A stretch of DNA of 64,000 nt from Oidiodendron maius Zn (Eukaryota > Ascomycota > Leotiomycetes > Myxotrichaceae), in the NCBI GenBank assembly GCA_000827325.1, contig KN832872.1, positions 496,001-560,000 of the forward strand. The letters run 5' to 3'. A program made the position numbers and the translations under genes. Of the stretch, positions 20,879 through 31,932 are shown piece after piece; position 1 is the stretch's first letter; every line of letters starts with the position of its first letter. The notes below the pieces were generated by a model that worked only from the letters and a program-made list of their open reading frames with translations, was not told the origin of the DNA and ran no database searches.

Positions 20879-22474
20879 TCAGCCCTTAGATGAGGAGTCC
20901 ACACGGAAAACGTCCCCGTCATTAGCCCCAGGGATTCTCCCATGAACTCTGATGCCTCCTTTCCACAATGCATGTCGACTTGTCTCCTGCTCCTCTAACA
21001 TTAATCGTATCCCATCACCCAGAAGGATGCGCCGATGCCACTCGCCTACAAACATGCCTTCTGGATCACACTCGTTCCTAATTGCTCTCCATCTAGCGAG
21101 CTCATCTCCATACATCTCCTCGATTTCCTTTCCACTGCTTGTGAAGTTCTTCGCCCAGTGCGGCTTCCCCCCAAGGTCCTTCATTAGATACTCAAACGCC
21201 TCGTAATACCTCTTCAGGCAAGGGGGATCTCGGAGATAAGGTCTGTAAAGGGTTGCGTTCAAGTAAAGAGTTGGACCGTCCGTACATGTAGGATCCAAGT
21301 GCGGTCTTGGGCGCTTGCTCTTGGATGTATCTGAGACACGGACCTCAACCGGTGCATGAACGTACAGGCCATCGGCTGAGAAAGGAATGTTGTGAGGAAC
21401 GTAGTCTGGATCTTTTGGCGTCAAATGATTCAACCAGGAGCTCAGCCGTTTGAGTGCCTCGGGCCCTTTAGAGATTGGAAGCGCCCACTCATTGACAAAC
21501 TGGCTATACAGGCAATTCATCAACAGTGCTTGTCGCGAAGACTGAATAGCTGATGTGCTGCTTCCATTCGGGAATCCATACTGCATCCCGAAGACAAACC
21601 ATTCGACCCACGGCAGGATGCGCGGCACAAATTGTGCTGCAGCAAGAAGATTATGATAAACGAAGTAGCCGAGCCAGGCATCGTAGTACGACTTTGGAGG
21701 AGGTTGAGGAGCTAAGTCAGTTTTGGAAGCCGTCCAGACGACAGAGCGGCGGGTGTAGGGAAACCACCATACGCGGACGAATTCGGCTTGCTTCCAGAGC
21801 GTCGTGTTCCACAAACTGAACATGGCCTTATCGGAGTCAATCATCTGTTTCCAGGCCAAAGTAAACGCCGGGACGGCTTGGAAGGTGATCTCGGTGATGA
21901 TCCCCAGGGCGCCAAGGGAAATGAGGGCTGCGCGGAAAAGTTCTTCATTGTGAGAGGGAGAGCATGACTCTGTTTTGCCGTTCATTAATGTGATCTTGAG
22001 GGACAATATCGACTCAGACAGAATCCCATGCCGCAGCGTGCTACCGTGCGTTCCAGTGGATATTGCTCCCGCGATGGACTGGTCATTTATGCTGCCTAAG
22101 TTCGGCATTGCAAGGCCGTAGTTGTCTAGTGCCTGTCCAAGGGTAAATAGTCGTATGCCACTTTGCATGACAACTACACCTTTATCCTGATCCACTGACA
22201 GTATCCTGTTAAAATTATCCAGGTTCACGAGCCAGCTCGACGTGCAGATAAGAGATGACGGTGAATGCCCGCATCCAACTATAGAGATGCGGCGTCTGCA
22301 TTTCCGAGCAAGGTTGATCAGTTTCTCGACCTCTTCCGTTGACTCGGGCTTGATATACAGCTCTGGTAGGCAGTGAAATGTACGGGCCCACGTCGACTGG
22401 ACATGATTTCTCACGGCGCGAAATGGAATATGGTCTGCGCACTTGTCAAATTCTGCAATGACTGTGGGGTCCAT
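20879..22474 (-). CDS. ALO1: D-arabinono-1,4-lactone oxidase
   Basis: Single exon, 531 residues. The enzyme makes D-erythroascorbic acid, an ascorbate-like antioxidant, from D-arabinono-1,4-lactone with reduction of oxygen; in yeast it sits in the outer mitochondrial membrane. The VAO-type FAD domain is clear: ISIVGCGHSPS with H70 as the expected site of covalent FAD attachment, MPNLGSINDQSIAGAISTGT, GTHGSTLRHG and SLGALGIITEI. The C-terminal ALO domain contains FVRVWWFPYT, the HWAKNF segment conserved in aldonolactone oxidases (PHWAKNFT) and ARWRAIRNECDPEGMF near the end. Hydrophobic residues around LGYFVYHNLLAAAQFVPRIL may be the membrane contact. Length matches the family. Confidence 0.95.
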   Translation of the reverse strand: MDPTVIAEFDKCADHIPFRAVRNHVQSTWARTFHCLPELYIKPESTEEVEKLINLARKCRRRISIVGCGHSPSSLICTSSWLVNLDNFNRILSVDQDKGVVVMQSGIRLFTLGQALDNYGLAMPNLGSINDQSIAGAISTGTHGSTLRHGILSESILSLKITLMNGKTESCSPSHNEELFRAALISLGALGIITEITFQAVPAFTLAWKQMIDSDKAMFSLWNTTLWKQAEFVRVWWFPYTRRSVVWTASKTDLAPQPPPKSYYDAWLGYFVYHNLLAAAQFVPRILPWVEWFVFGMQYGFPNGSSTSAIQSSRQALLMNCLYSQFVNEWALPISKGPEALKRLSSWLNHLTPKDPDYVPHNIPFSADGLYVHAPVEVRVSDTSKSKRPRPHLDPTCTDGPTLYLNATLYRPYLRDPPCLKRYYEAFEYLMKDLGGKPHWAKNFTSSGKEIEEMYGDELARWRAIRNECDPEGMFVGEWHRRILLGDGIRLMLEEQETSRHALWKGGIRVHGRIPGANDGDVFRVDSSSKG

Positions 22475-23234
22475 TGGTAACGAGAAAGATCTCGCACCGC
22501 AGCACTGAAGTACAGCACAGTAAGATGTCTGGATGATCCCGTCCAGATGAAGCCATTATTTCGCCATTCAGGAAATATCACGCAATATAAATGCTTATGT
22601 CAGCAGCCACAAGAGCAGACCAGCACACCAGCCGGTGGCGGGCACATCCTTTCACCCGTCCTTTTTTCACCTGACTCTCAACCATATCGGTCCTAGAATG
22701 GCCGAGAGCAAATCCTGCGCAATTTGACCAGTGTGTCCGCATCGATATACGATGAAGTGATCGCGTATCGCTGCCATTCCTAAAAATTGATGTACGGAGC
22801 ATGCCAGCTTTCTCATTTGCGGCCCAGTACCTAGTTCACGACTACACCAGGAACGAATGGACTTCCTCGGGAGCGTTGCAGGATGTTGACAGCCGAATGT
22901 GTCATTAAGGATACTGGATGGCAAGTGATATTTGTCTACTGTATTTTACGTTACGTTTTGCATCCAATTTGAACCAACATCGCTCTTTACTGGGAGAGTG
23001 ATCATGAGGAACACAGTGTGTGACCCAGGGGCATGGCAGTCAAGGAAACTGCACTAGTATGATTAATACTTTGTTATATTCGAGCGGAGAATTAGCTCAC
23101 CCCATTATATCCCCTCGTCTCCTCTCGCTAGCAATATTGTAACAATTCCCACAGCCCCCATCCTTCGTCCAGGAATGTCTATAAAAATGGAAGAGTATAT
23201 ATATGTATCTTATAAGAGACCTCCATACGTCTTT
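22475..23234. other. Intergenic, no gene seen
   Basis: 760 bases between the lactone oxidase start (minus strand) and the stop of the MFS porter gene (minus strand). Short ORFs at 22578-22924 have no family resemblance. It should contain the ALO1 promoter. Confidence 0.45.
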
Positions 23235-24707
23235 TCAGGACTTGGTAAATACACCTTTTTTGGCCGCTAGCTTGGCGACAACAACAAACAGTCCCCCAGC
23301 GGTTACAAAGACGCCGCTCATATTCAAAGGGCGGTCGAAACTATGATAACGGGATACCAGCGCACCGTTCGATGGCGGCCCAATTAGTGCACCAATAGCT
23401 ACAATAGCCATACCCTGGCCCATATATGTGCCAATATCTCCCGGATTCTTCGGGATTTGGGCAAGATTTACGGATGTTAAAGATACAATTGCTCCAGAAG
23501 TGAAGCCGTACAAGGCGGCGAATAGGATGGTGGTGGCGTTCGTGTCCATCTTTTGAAGGCAGAAGATCAGAACCCCACTAGCAAGACCTGCGACCAACAA
23601 CATGTTGAGCCGACCAAGCTTGTCAGCGAGGATGCCCGGAATGACTCGTCCGAAAAATGACGCGCCGTTGAGAATCGAGACAAGGTAGGATGCAAGTTGT
23701 GTCGACATTCCATGCTCGACAGCGTAAGTTGGCAGGTAAAAGAATGGAGTAAAAAGTCCAAGCATGATGAGAAACACGGCTGCTACGAGAGCAACATATG
23801 CTGGTTCCTTAAACGCAGTTGGAATAAAGAACCGTCCCTTGCGAGGAGGCAGACGTGCGCGAATGACAGAACTAGCCGCAAGCAAGGCCCCTAAAATGAT
23901 GAAACCGCAGATTCGTATTGACCATCCAAAGCCAAGCTGTGGGTTGGCCAGCATTCGACTGATTGCGATGGGAAAGATGACGCCGCCGATGGAAGACCCA
24001 GCCACTGCAAGGCCCATAGCTGCTCCACGATTCTTATTAAAGTATTGACCAGTTGCCGCCATGCCTGGTGCCATCGTCAATCCCATGGCAATCCCGCTGA
24101 GGACTCCTTGAGCGAGAATAAACTGATAGTAAGTCTTGCAGATGCTGGTCATCATTACTCCGAATACGTACACAACACCGGCCGGCAACATGCACTATAA
24201 TAGTATGCATCAGAGTTCGATCAATATAATAAACCACGATGAGAACTTGCCTTGGCTCCATATTGATCGAACAGCGGACCACCGAAAAGAACGCCCGAAA
24301 ACATGAAGAACGTTTGCAACGAGCCAATCCAAGAAATAGCGGAGGGAGACTGGTCTCTTAGTTGATGCACTTGGTAGTATTCTTGGAATACACTACCTTG
24401 GAGATTAGAAGATAGTCTTACACCCCAAATTAAGGATGGCAGTGGGGAGCTCTCACCCGAAGGCATTGACATATCCGAAGGTGCTAAATAATACCAAAGC
24501 ACAACCTATTGCTACTGACCAGGCCTTTAGCCCACCTTCAGGGAAAGCAATTTCAGGCTGTCCTTCTTTTTCCGGTACGTCTTCGGTGGACCGTTCACTT
24601 GAGCATTTGTGGTCCTCAGCCGGTGGTATGGCATAGGGACCATCTGCATTGTCCACAATGGTTGAAGACATGACGGAGGGTGTGGTCAAGCGTATGCTGG
24701 CTGACAT
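23235..24707 (-). CDS. MFS transporter, monocarboxylate-porter type
   Basis: Three exons, 24707-24457, 24392-24251 and 24194-23235; 450 residues. After a hydrophilic, acidic N-terminus (about 60 residues) comes PEGGLKAWSVAIGC, the start of helix 1 in fungal monocarboxylate-porter homologues. The first splice gives GYVNAFGVFQEYYQ, a family hallmark; the second gives FDQYGAKCMLPAGVVYVFG. About 12 membrane segments can be traced. The motif A-like loop is FGGPLFDQYG, and MAPGMAATGQYFNKNRGAAMG is the usual helix 4-5 region. The second intron (24250-24195) starts with GC (GCAAGT) and ends TATAG, a GC-AG intron. Substrate may be a monocarboxylate or other small acid; many members have none assigned. 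A Zn2Cys6 regulator starts divergently 409 bases away. Confidence 0.9.
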
Positions 24708-25116
24708 ATTAGATTACTTCCAACTATCAATTGAGGGCTAATCGACAGAATTGCGAGACGTACTCTCTATATATACATCTAAAAGTATACATCAGCCTTG
24801 TGTTTGCAATACACCGAGATTTTGCGGACATAAGCATTAGGTACAAGGATAAGATTTACGTATCATTGGCTATGTGGCTTTAACTCCGTGAATGCCGCTG
24901 CCGGAAAGACCGAATTTCTTCACTCTTCAAATACTTTCCGCCATATACATATTAATCCAAGCACCGCGGCTCAAATTCAGATTCAAGGCGCGCGAATTCT
25001 CCGACGGACAATTGATCATATTCGATCCCTGCCTTACTTATCAGTCGGCCACTGAAGTCGGACGTTACCAACCGTCCGCCAAAAGCGGCGTCGGAGAGAG
25101 GACCAGACCCCTCAAC
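24708..25116. promoter_or_regulatory. Divergent promoter between transporter and regulator
   Basis: 409 bases between the MFS porter start and the preferred start of the Zn2Cys6 protein. A TATATATACAT run near 24767-24777 is a possible TATA box on the transporter side. CGG half-sites, the usual target of Zn2Cys6 dimers, occur (for example CCGCGG near 24963 and two CCGACGG/CCGTCCG-like words), but I could not define a pair with certainty. Confidence 0.45.
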
Positions 25117-27556
25117 ATGCCGCCGCTGCAGCCTGGAAGTGTTCCTCCAAAGAAACGACGTCGACCTGCGCTGTCCTGTGTGGAATGCCGCAGGAGGAAG
25201 ATCAAGTGCGATCGTTCTATGCCGTGTAGCCATTGTATGCAATCCAAAAATTCGATCTGCTCGTATAAGGATGCCTATCCAGTAGGCTTCAAAAACACCA
25301 CCATTCCCAAAGGCCCACGAACCCCGCTATCAGTGAACGATCAGTTGGGAAATTCAGAAGGCATCACCCACTCCACTTTCCAGGCGCATGAGACCCCTTT
25401 TTTAAAAGTCGATTCATATCCTCGAAGTCTTCCAAGCCTGGAGAATGGCTCGCAATCTGAAAGAGATTCATGGCCATCGACTTCCTGTGGCAACATGGAA
25501 GACAGCCCTTCTGAGAAGAATGCTCCTACTAGATGTGTCCATACAGCTGGAAAGCTGGCCGAAGTGTCGCTTTGCCAAGACGCGTCCTTCGCCGAGGAAA
25601 GCCATGAGGTGACATCCCTAATGGGTATAAATTTTTCCACCTTTAAAGATGTAATAATTCAAGATGGAGATACGCGCAATGTTCTGCGCACCAAAGTATT
25701 CAAGAATACAAGCTCGAACCCTATCCAAGATCTCAAAGGGACCCTTTGTAAAACTCGTTTTTATGGCCAGAGTCATTGGATGTTCGCTCTCAAACAGGTA
25801 CGTCTCTGAATGCAGTGTTCACTAGGAGTAAAGCTGATATGCGAAGTTCCCTCCTATCTGCCAGTTTAAAGACAAGGACGGCAACACTATGGCTGATGAC
25901 GCTTCCAAGGATGTTCGCGAAGCTCTTGAAAAGTGTAAGAGAATGGCGCGAGCTGCAAAGGCAGAACGTCCCATCAAATGGCATATGAATCCCAACTTTA
26001 AGGACTATATACCGCGTCGAGAGATAGCTGACAAGCTAGTAAACCTGTACTTACGCACATGTGAGAGCGTTTACAGGATTCTTCATATCCCAAGTTTCAA
26101 AGAGGAGTACGCTGAATATTGGTATGATCCTTCAAGCGCGAACACAACGACTGCAGTTAAAATGCTACTCGTCATGGCAATTGGAACATGCTTCTACCAA
26201 GACGAAGGAAACGAGGATCTACGTAGCATGGCCCAGCAATGGGTATATTCTGCTCAGTCTTGGACGGCAGCTCCATTTGAAAAGGGTCGCCTCAATATTT
26301 CGGGGATTCAGATAAATTGCCTCCTCGTCTTAGCGCGGGAGACAAATGCTGTCGGTGGAGACTTGATCTGGACAGCGTCTGGTACCCTACTCCGAACAGC
26401 CTTCTCCATGGGTTTCCACCGGGATCCGAAACACTTTCCAAAAGTCCCTCTCTTTGTTGCAGAGATGCGGAGGAGGATCTCGGCCACGGTATTCGAAATG
26501 GCAATTCAGACAGCTCTAGATGCTGGAATGCCACCGTTGATCACCGCCGATGACTTCGACACGGAGCCTCCAGCTAATATTGACGACGAAGAGTTAACTG
26601 AGGGTATGCAAGTTATGCCCCGTTCAAAACCCGTCGGCATCTACACGCGAACATCCATCCAAATCTTGCTCATCAAATCACAACGCATGAGACTTAGAAT
26701 TGTGCAGATCCTCAATAATTTTCAGTGTGGACCGTCGTATGATGAAGTCCTCCACCTTGACCAGGAAGTCACTCAAGCTTGTAATGATGCTAGTAGGGTC
26801 CTTAAGGCGTATTCAAGGGCGCACCCTAGACCCACCGAACTTCAGCGCATCCTTCTTGATATTCTGGTTCGGCGCTCCCTCCTCCACATTCATATCCCAT
26901 TCTTTGTACAGTCAAAAGTCGATCCCCGTTACTATTTCTCCAGGAAGGTGTGCCTTGAGACGGCTTTAGCAATATTCTTCCATTCAGGAGCTGAGGACTT
27001 ACCTCCCAGCCATGATTTCAGGATAGTGGATGATTATACCCGACTGAAGCTTGTTGGGGGAGGCATCTTCAAAGACGTTGTCCTCCACGCAGCCACAATC
27101 ATTACCTTGGAGCTCATCTTCCAGTTGGAAGAAGACGTTAGGTCTGGCTTACCGCCGTCCATACAGAGAAAGGCATCTCGCGAACCTCTGTACGAAGCTG
27201 TTCAAGATATAATCACACTCACTTCTGATAGAATCCGAGAAGGAGAGAATAATGCCAAGGGCCACCTATTCCTCAGCGCCGCAGCGGCACAGATACATGC
27301 TATGACTAATGGCATTCCTCCTGAAGAAGTCATTCCGGAGGCAGCGAAACAGAGCGCTGCACACTGTCTGGAGCTGCTGAGAGCGAGGACTAAAATGCCG
27401 CCTGTAACCCCGGAGAGCGACCTCGGGACCAATGTCAGCAGCAGTGGGGAGAGCATGGAAGAACCAGATTATGGGTTTAATGTGTTCATGCCGGATGTGA
27501 ACATGGAGTTCGAAATACCGGAGTCATGGGTGTTTACAGGGTGGGAGATGAATTAA
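25117..27556 (+). CDS. Zn2Cys6 fungal-specific transcription factor
   Basis: Two exons, 25117-25797 and 25865-27556, 67-base intron; 790 residues. The start at 25117 (MPPLQPGSVPPKKRRRP) is chosen because the zinc cluster follows a short basic lead; the frame is open back to an ATG at 24892, which would add 75 unlikely residues. The cluster is CVECRRRKIKC plus CSHCMQSKNSIC, spacing C-x2-C-x6-C-x5-C-x2-C-x7-C. The splice joins FALKQ to FKDKDGNTM. The second exon carries the fungal-specific middle homology domain: LRTCESVYRILHIPSF, LLVMAIGTCFYQ, RTAFSMGFHRDPKHFP and EMRRRISATVFEMAIQ. An acidic tail (ESMEEPDYGFNVFMPDVNME) may activate transcription. It likely controls the divergent MFS porter, by position only. 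Confidence 0.92.
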
Positions 27557-29007
27557 CGCTGCTAAGATCAGACAACTCTCGTTGATCTGGGACAATGTGC
27601 GGGTTTGGCCCTGCGCCGCGGTATAGTATAGCTATCAGCCATGATCAACACCAAAGCGAGACTTTAGAATAATCACCACTCCGAGAAAAGATGACTATGT
27701 ATAATAATAAAATCGAGCAATCCGCTTTGGGCATTAAGCGCGCGTTGATATCTTTTTGTTGCACATCGCAGAGGATCGTTTATAAATATCTCGGGGGGGA
27801 GAGAGGGGGGGTTGGTTGACGGGAGAAGCCATGCAGCTGTTCCTTCCTCTGCTTCAGCCCTTGCGTCCACCTTCTCCTTCCCTCTGGTCCCAGACGAACA
27901 AGGTTTTGCTCCACGAGGCTCACTCGTGCCGCCTGGCGGAGGGTATTCTATTTCGGAGCGGTTCAAGCTTAACAGGTGAAGCAGCCGATTGCCGATCTCT
28001 TTCCGACCTATTCAATCTCCATTGACTGACGCCGCTTCTCACTTCGTACGTGGTTGACCTCTGCGTGTAACCACAAGAACGCCAAGTCCATTCTCCCATC
28101 CTCTCCTTAGAACATTATGCTCAAAGAAGAGTCCTCATAAGAAATCCTCATCCGCATGACCCTCCCCCCCGGAACACGAACTTTGCAATACAGCGGGTTG
28201 CGGCAGACGTATGCCTCCTTGCTCGGCGCAACCAACAAAGCATGGTTCAGCATCCAATTCCTGAACAAGTCAGTCAAGCGCGCCATCTCACCAGGGCTGT
28301 ACAGCACATCGCATTGCCAAAGAAATGAGCCCCAGGGTAAATCCATTACACGACCCAAACCAGCTAATCATTAACCCCTCGAAAGTTTTGTTGCACACCG
28401 CACTCTTTATCCTAAAAATACTCCGCATATCTCAGTGGTCGACTCTCTCGATTCCCACTTCCCTCATCCGCTCCATGGCGCCCGTTCGTCCTGCTGCTAC
28501 GTTTCCCCGAATCCCGCCACTTCGCCACAGCGGCTCCGATCCGCAGCGAGCAGTCGCCTAAGCGGGTTGGCTGGAGGTCCTGCCGATGGAGTTCTATTAT
28601 TGTTCTTTTTGTGAGGATAATAATGCTTCCGTTGCTTATTTCGCCTGTGTTGCATCATACTCTCCGCCAGGGTAGGTTGTAACGTTCCTTGCAGTTCCAT
28701 TCAGGGATAGTAGGCCTGCGCTGTAAGCTTGACAGGCCTGGTGGGGCTGATTAACGACATAACATAGGAGAAATACAATACAGATCAGTGGCATGCAAAA
28801 TAACTCTCTCCATGGATAGATTCAAATATATGGAAGGCTCATTAATCGTCCGTATCATTGTGACTATTGCAATGCCTGTTGACCGCTTGTAGCATGAGGC
28901 ATAATGGGTATACTACTCGTACAAATCTGTTCAGTCTATGCAATTCCTATTCCCGACCTGATGATAATTTAGGTACGCTCGCTTTTGTACTTCCTACATG
29001 CAAACCT
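27557..29007. other. Intergenic stretch of about 1.45 kb
   Basis: Region between the stop codons of the Zn2Cys6 gene and the DUF8004 gene, which converge. It contains a G-rich run near 27795-27812 (GGGGGGGAGAGAGGGGGGG) and several short ORFs on both strands. One minus-strand ORF (28107-28358) has DVLYSPGEMARLTDLF, loosely like a methyltransferase loop, but no start, upstream exon or nucleotide-binding motif could be found. No gene is called. Confidence 0.45.
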
Positions 29008-31932
29008 TTACTTCCGCCCCTTCTTGTCTTTTGATAACTTCTCTTTTGGCTGTTTTTCTTTCGGCTGCTCCGGGTTCGGAGGGTTCCAGCCTTGGAGGAT
29101 GTCATCAAAGGTCACCTCGCTCTTTGCAGTACCAGGTCTCCCACTGCCATAGCTCGACACCCGCCGATCATCATATGCCATGCCAGCCGGGCTAGCTCGC
29201 CTCGACCCGCCTGGGCTGGACAAGCTAACTGGTGTCATTGCGGACGGGCTCAAAGTTTCGAACCCTTGAGGGATGGAGAGTCGTTCGAGGCCCAGTGCAA
29301 CGCTAGCGCGTTGGGAGTGTCTGCTACGACTTCTTTGGTCATCGTTCACTGACAGGCCAGAGGTGCGGACTCGAGGTCGAGCCTCTCCACTTCTGGCACT
29401 GGGTCGCACGCCCAGCTCACCCCCGCCGAACCCCGGAGGTGGAGCCAGTGGTGACAGCGATCGTGGGGGCGGCAGTTGATGCTCCGAGAGAGAGCTGGCA
29501 CGGGGACCTGAATCAAAGCTCCCAGAGAGCCACTTTTCGGCGATGGTCCAACAATGACTGCGTCTGTAGACACCCTCAACGCCATGGTTGATGATGTCGG
29601 ATGGCAGACTCACTACGCCTCCACTCTGAGCCACACCATACCATTCGCGCCGTACGGACTCGCCTTCTTCCATCCATGGCAAATTACCGATGGCTGGTTG
29701 ACATAGGAAGTATCCGACGCCATCAGTGTACTGCAGGTCGGGAGCATCAACGGCAAGCATTGGCAATGACTGCAGTGCGGAATAGATAAAGATCCAGTGC
29801 CCGTATCGCATGTCGGTGAGCTCTAAGCAATTCTTGCCGGCTGACTCCTTCTCTTCAAACGCCTTGTACATCTGAATGAATGGTTGAATAGGACCAACAG
29901 TAGGGCCCATGTTATAGCTCTTCATGAGAATCAGGAGCCTTTCATTGGGCTTCAACTTGCGGCTGGAATGCTTATGCTTGTTCTTAGGTCCAAGAGAGGG
30001 ATACTTGGGCTCGATCGTGGCCATGGTTGGGACCTTGGGTATATCAAATGGGATGGGAGGAAGGACTGGCGGGTAAGAGCGGTCAAACTCTGCCAGGAGC
30101 TTCCTCAGTGCCGCAGCCGTGGGATCGATGGCGGAGGTATCTTGATCGTCTGAAGCATTCATCCCTCGCGTAGTCAACATTTCACGGTCAACTAGGAGAT
30201 CGTAGAGGTCGCAGAGGTCGGCATAAAGCCCTTTCAAAACCAATCTGTTGAGGCCACCCTCGACAAACGAATTCTTCTTGCTGGCCTTTGGGGGCCATTG
30301 TCCGTAGAGATCTTTGTAGTATGAGATGACCTCCTTGCGGAGTGAAAAGTACTCGGCCTTCCATTGCTTGAAGCGAACAAATTTGGATTCTGCACTAGAA
30401 GTGGATGCTGCGATACCTGCGAAGAGGGACGGAATTTCGAAGCTTGACAGCCGCAGCTGAGCAGACGCCTGTCGTTGACTGAGATCACGGTGCGATCGTT
30501 CCAGGCGTTTGCGAGTTATGCTTGAAATCTGATTGAAAAGAGGGGTGTTCATATTCCTCAGAGCGGCGTATTTTCCGACTGCATGCGTGTACGCTTCATT
30601 ATAGAGCGACTCGCACCGCATTTGCTCTCCGAGGATCAGGGCTTCAATTGTCTTTTCTCGGCTATCCCGAACGTCAGCGAGTCTGAGGCTGTCGAGGTAA
30701 AAACCAAAGCTCGCAGTTGCCGCCTCTCCATACGTGGAACCGCCATAATTCGAAAACTCAAACTTCTTGAGCAGCTCAGCTATAGCTAGGAATATCTGGA
30801 AGACAGTAGGGCAAGCTCGGGTAGCGACCAGAACTTGACCAGTGAGGAAGGCAAACAAATTTCGAACGTCGACTAGCGTTTGGACATCTTGTGACGACAG
30901 TTCTGGATGCACTATAGTGGCGGAGATTGGGAAGTAGAGATGGAATTCCCTAGGGCCATCTCCCACGGACGTCATAGACGCGTTTGAACCAGCTCTGCTT
31001 GGATGGCTTTCTACTGCGTCTTCCATTTCAGGGCTTCCGGCACCAGAACTTCCGCCTTCCTCACTACCGTAGGTATCTCTGCCTCCTTGCATCATCGCCA
31101 TCAGTTGATGAGAGGAAGAAAGCACAAGCGAAGGAACTTTGAACGACGGGGCACGTCCCATCGCTTTCGGGAAAAGGAAGACCAGCACATCGGCATCATC
31201 AGACCACAGTTCGGGCACCTAGAGAGGATCAGCATCAAGTTCAGAGTGGGATTGGATAGAGATAGTCACCTTTGCTCCATTTTTCAGGTAATTTAGACTA
31301 CTGGTATAGTCCAAGGCGGTTTGCTCTGTGGCAACCCACGCCGCCGGCTTTATCTGCTGGGTTAAGTCTTGCGACGTATGGCGAGAGCCGGGTTTCGAGC
31401 CTGGCATCCAACTCCTCCGCTTCTTTACCGGGTCAAAGCTCTCGCTACTTGAGTAATAGGAGTCTGGACGCTGCATCGGGATCGAGACGACACGAGAATT
31501 TGGGGAGCTATTGCGTATCGAGGGGGATAACGAGCGTGGTGCAGACGCAATCTGGGTGGATGATCGAGATTTCCGCAGTGTGCTCCACGGCTTTGAGCTG
31601 GGAATGGCAACCGGCTCACTGGCGGGAATGGGAGGGAGGGGGATCTCGTCGACGGGAGTCGGAGGGAGGGAGATTTTGTCAAGGCGGCCAGGAGGAATGA
31701 GAGGAGGGGTAGGTCCACTCTCTGTCGGCGTTAGAGGGAGGGCGACATCGAGAGGCGGTCGAGTGGGTGAGGTTTCGTTGGATCGATCGGGGACGGGTTT
31801 CCGTACCAATTGCTTGCTTTGCTGGACGTCTTTCTCGGATTTAGAAAAGGTTGAAGGGTTGGGGAAGAAGGACGAGAAGGGTGGCAGGCAGGAGCATTTC
31901 CTGCTGGGTTTCGTCATACTGGCAACTGCCAT
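29008..31932 (-). CDS. Large DUF8004-type fungal protein
   Basis: Two exons, 31932-31270 and 31218-29008, 51-base intron; 957 residues from the ATG at 31932 (MAVASMTKPSRKC). The N-terminal 220 residues are Pro/Ser-rich and disordered, with repeats of the type LPPTPVDEIPLPPIP. The splice joins LKNGAK to VPELWSDDADVLVFLFP. The conserved core (about residues 200-800) includes FHLYFPISATIVHPELSSQD, VRNLFAFLTGQVLVATRACP, SLRLADVRDSREKTIEALIL, KYAALRNMNTPLFNQISSI and a long segment ending YRRSHCWTIAEKWL. The tail is again Ser/Pro-rich and ends in a Lys-rich stretch. I know this as a fungal protein family of unknown function; no catalytic motif is visible. The frame is open upstream to 31989, and a possible leader intron (GTAAGT near 32076) lies further up, so the true start is uncertain. 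Confidence 0.85.

Noticed and set aside
24892-25116. Upstream in-frame ATG extending the Zn2Cys6 protein by 75 residues
   Set aside because: The extension is unlike any N-terminus of the family and overlaps the divergent promoter; the ATG at 25117 gives the usual short basic lead.
28107-28358. Minus-strand ORF with a methyltransferase-like DVLYSP stretch
   Set aside because: No nucleotide-binding motif, no plausible start or upstream exon; similarity too slight to call a gene.
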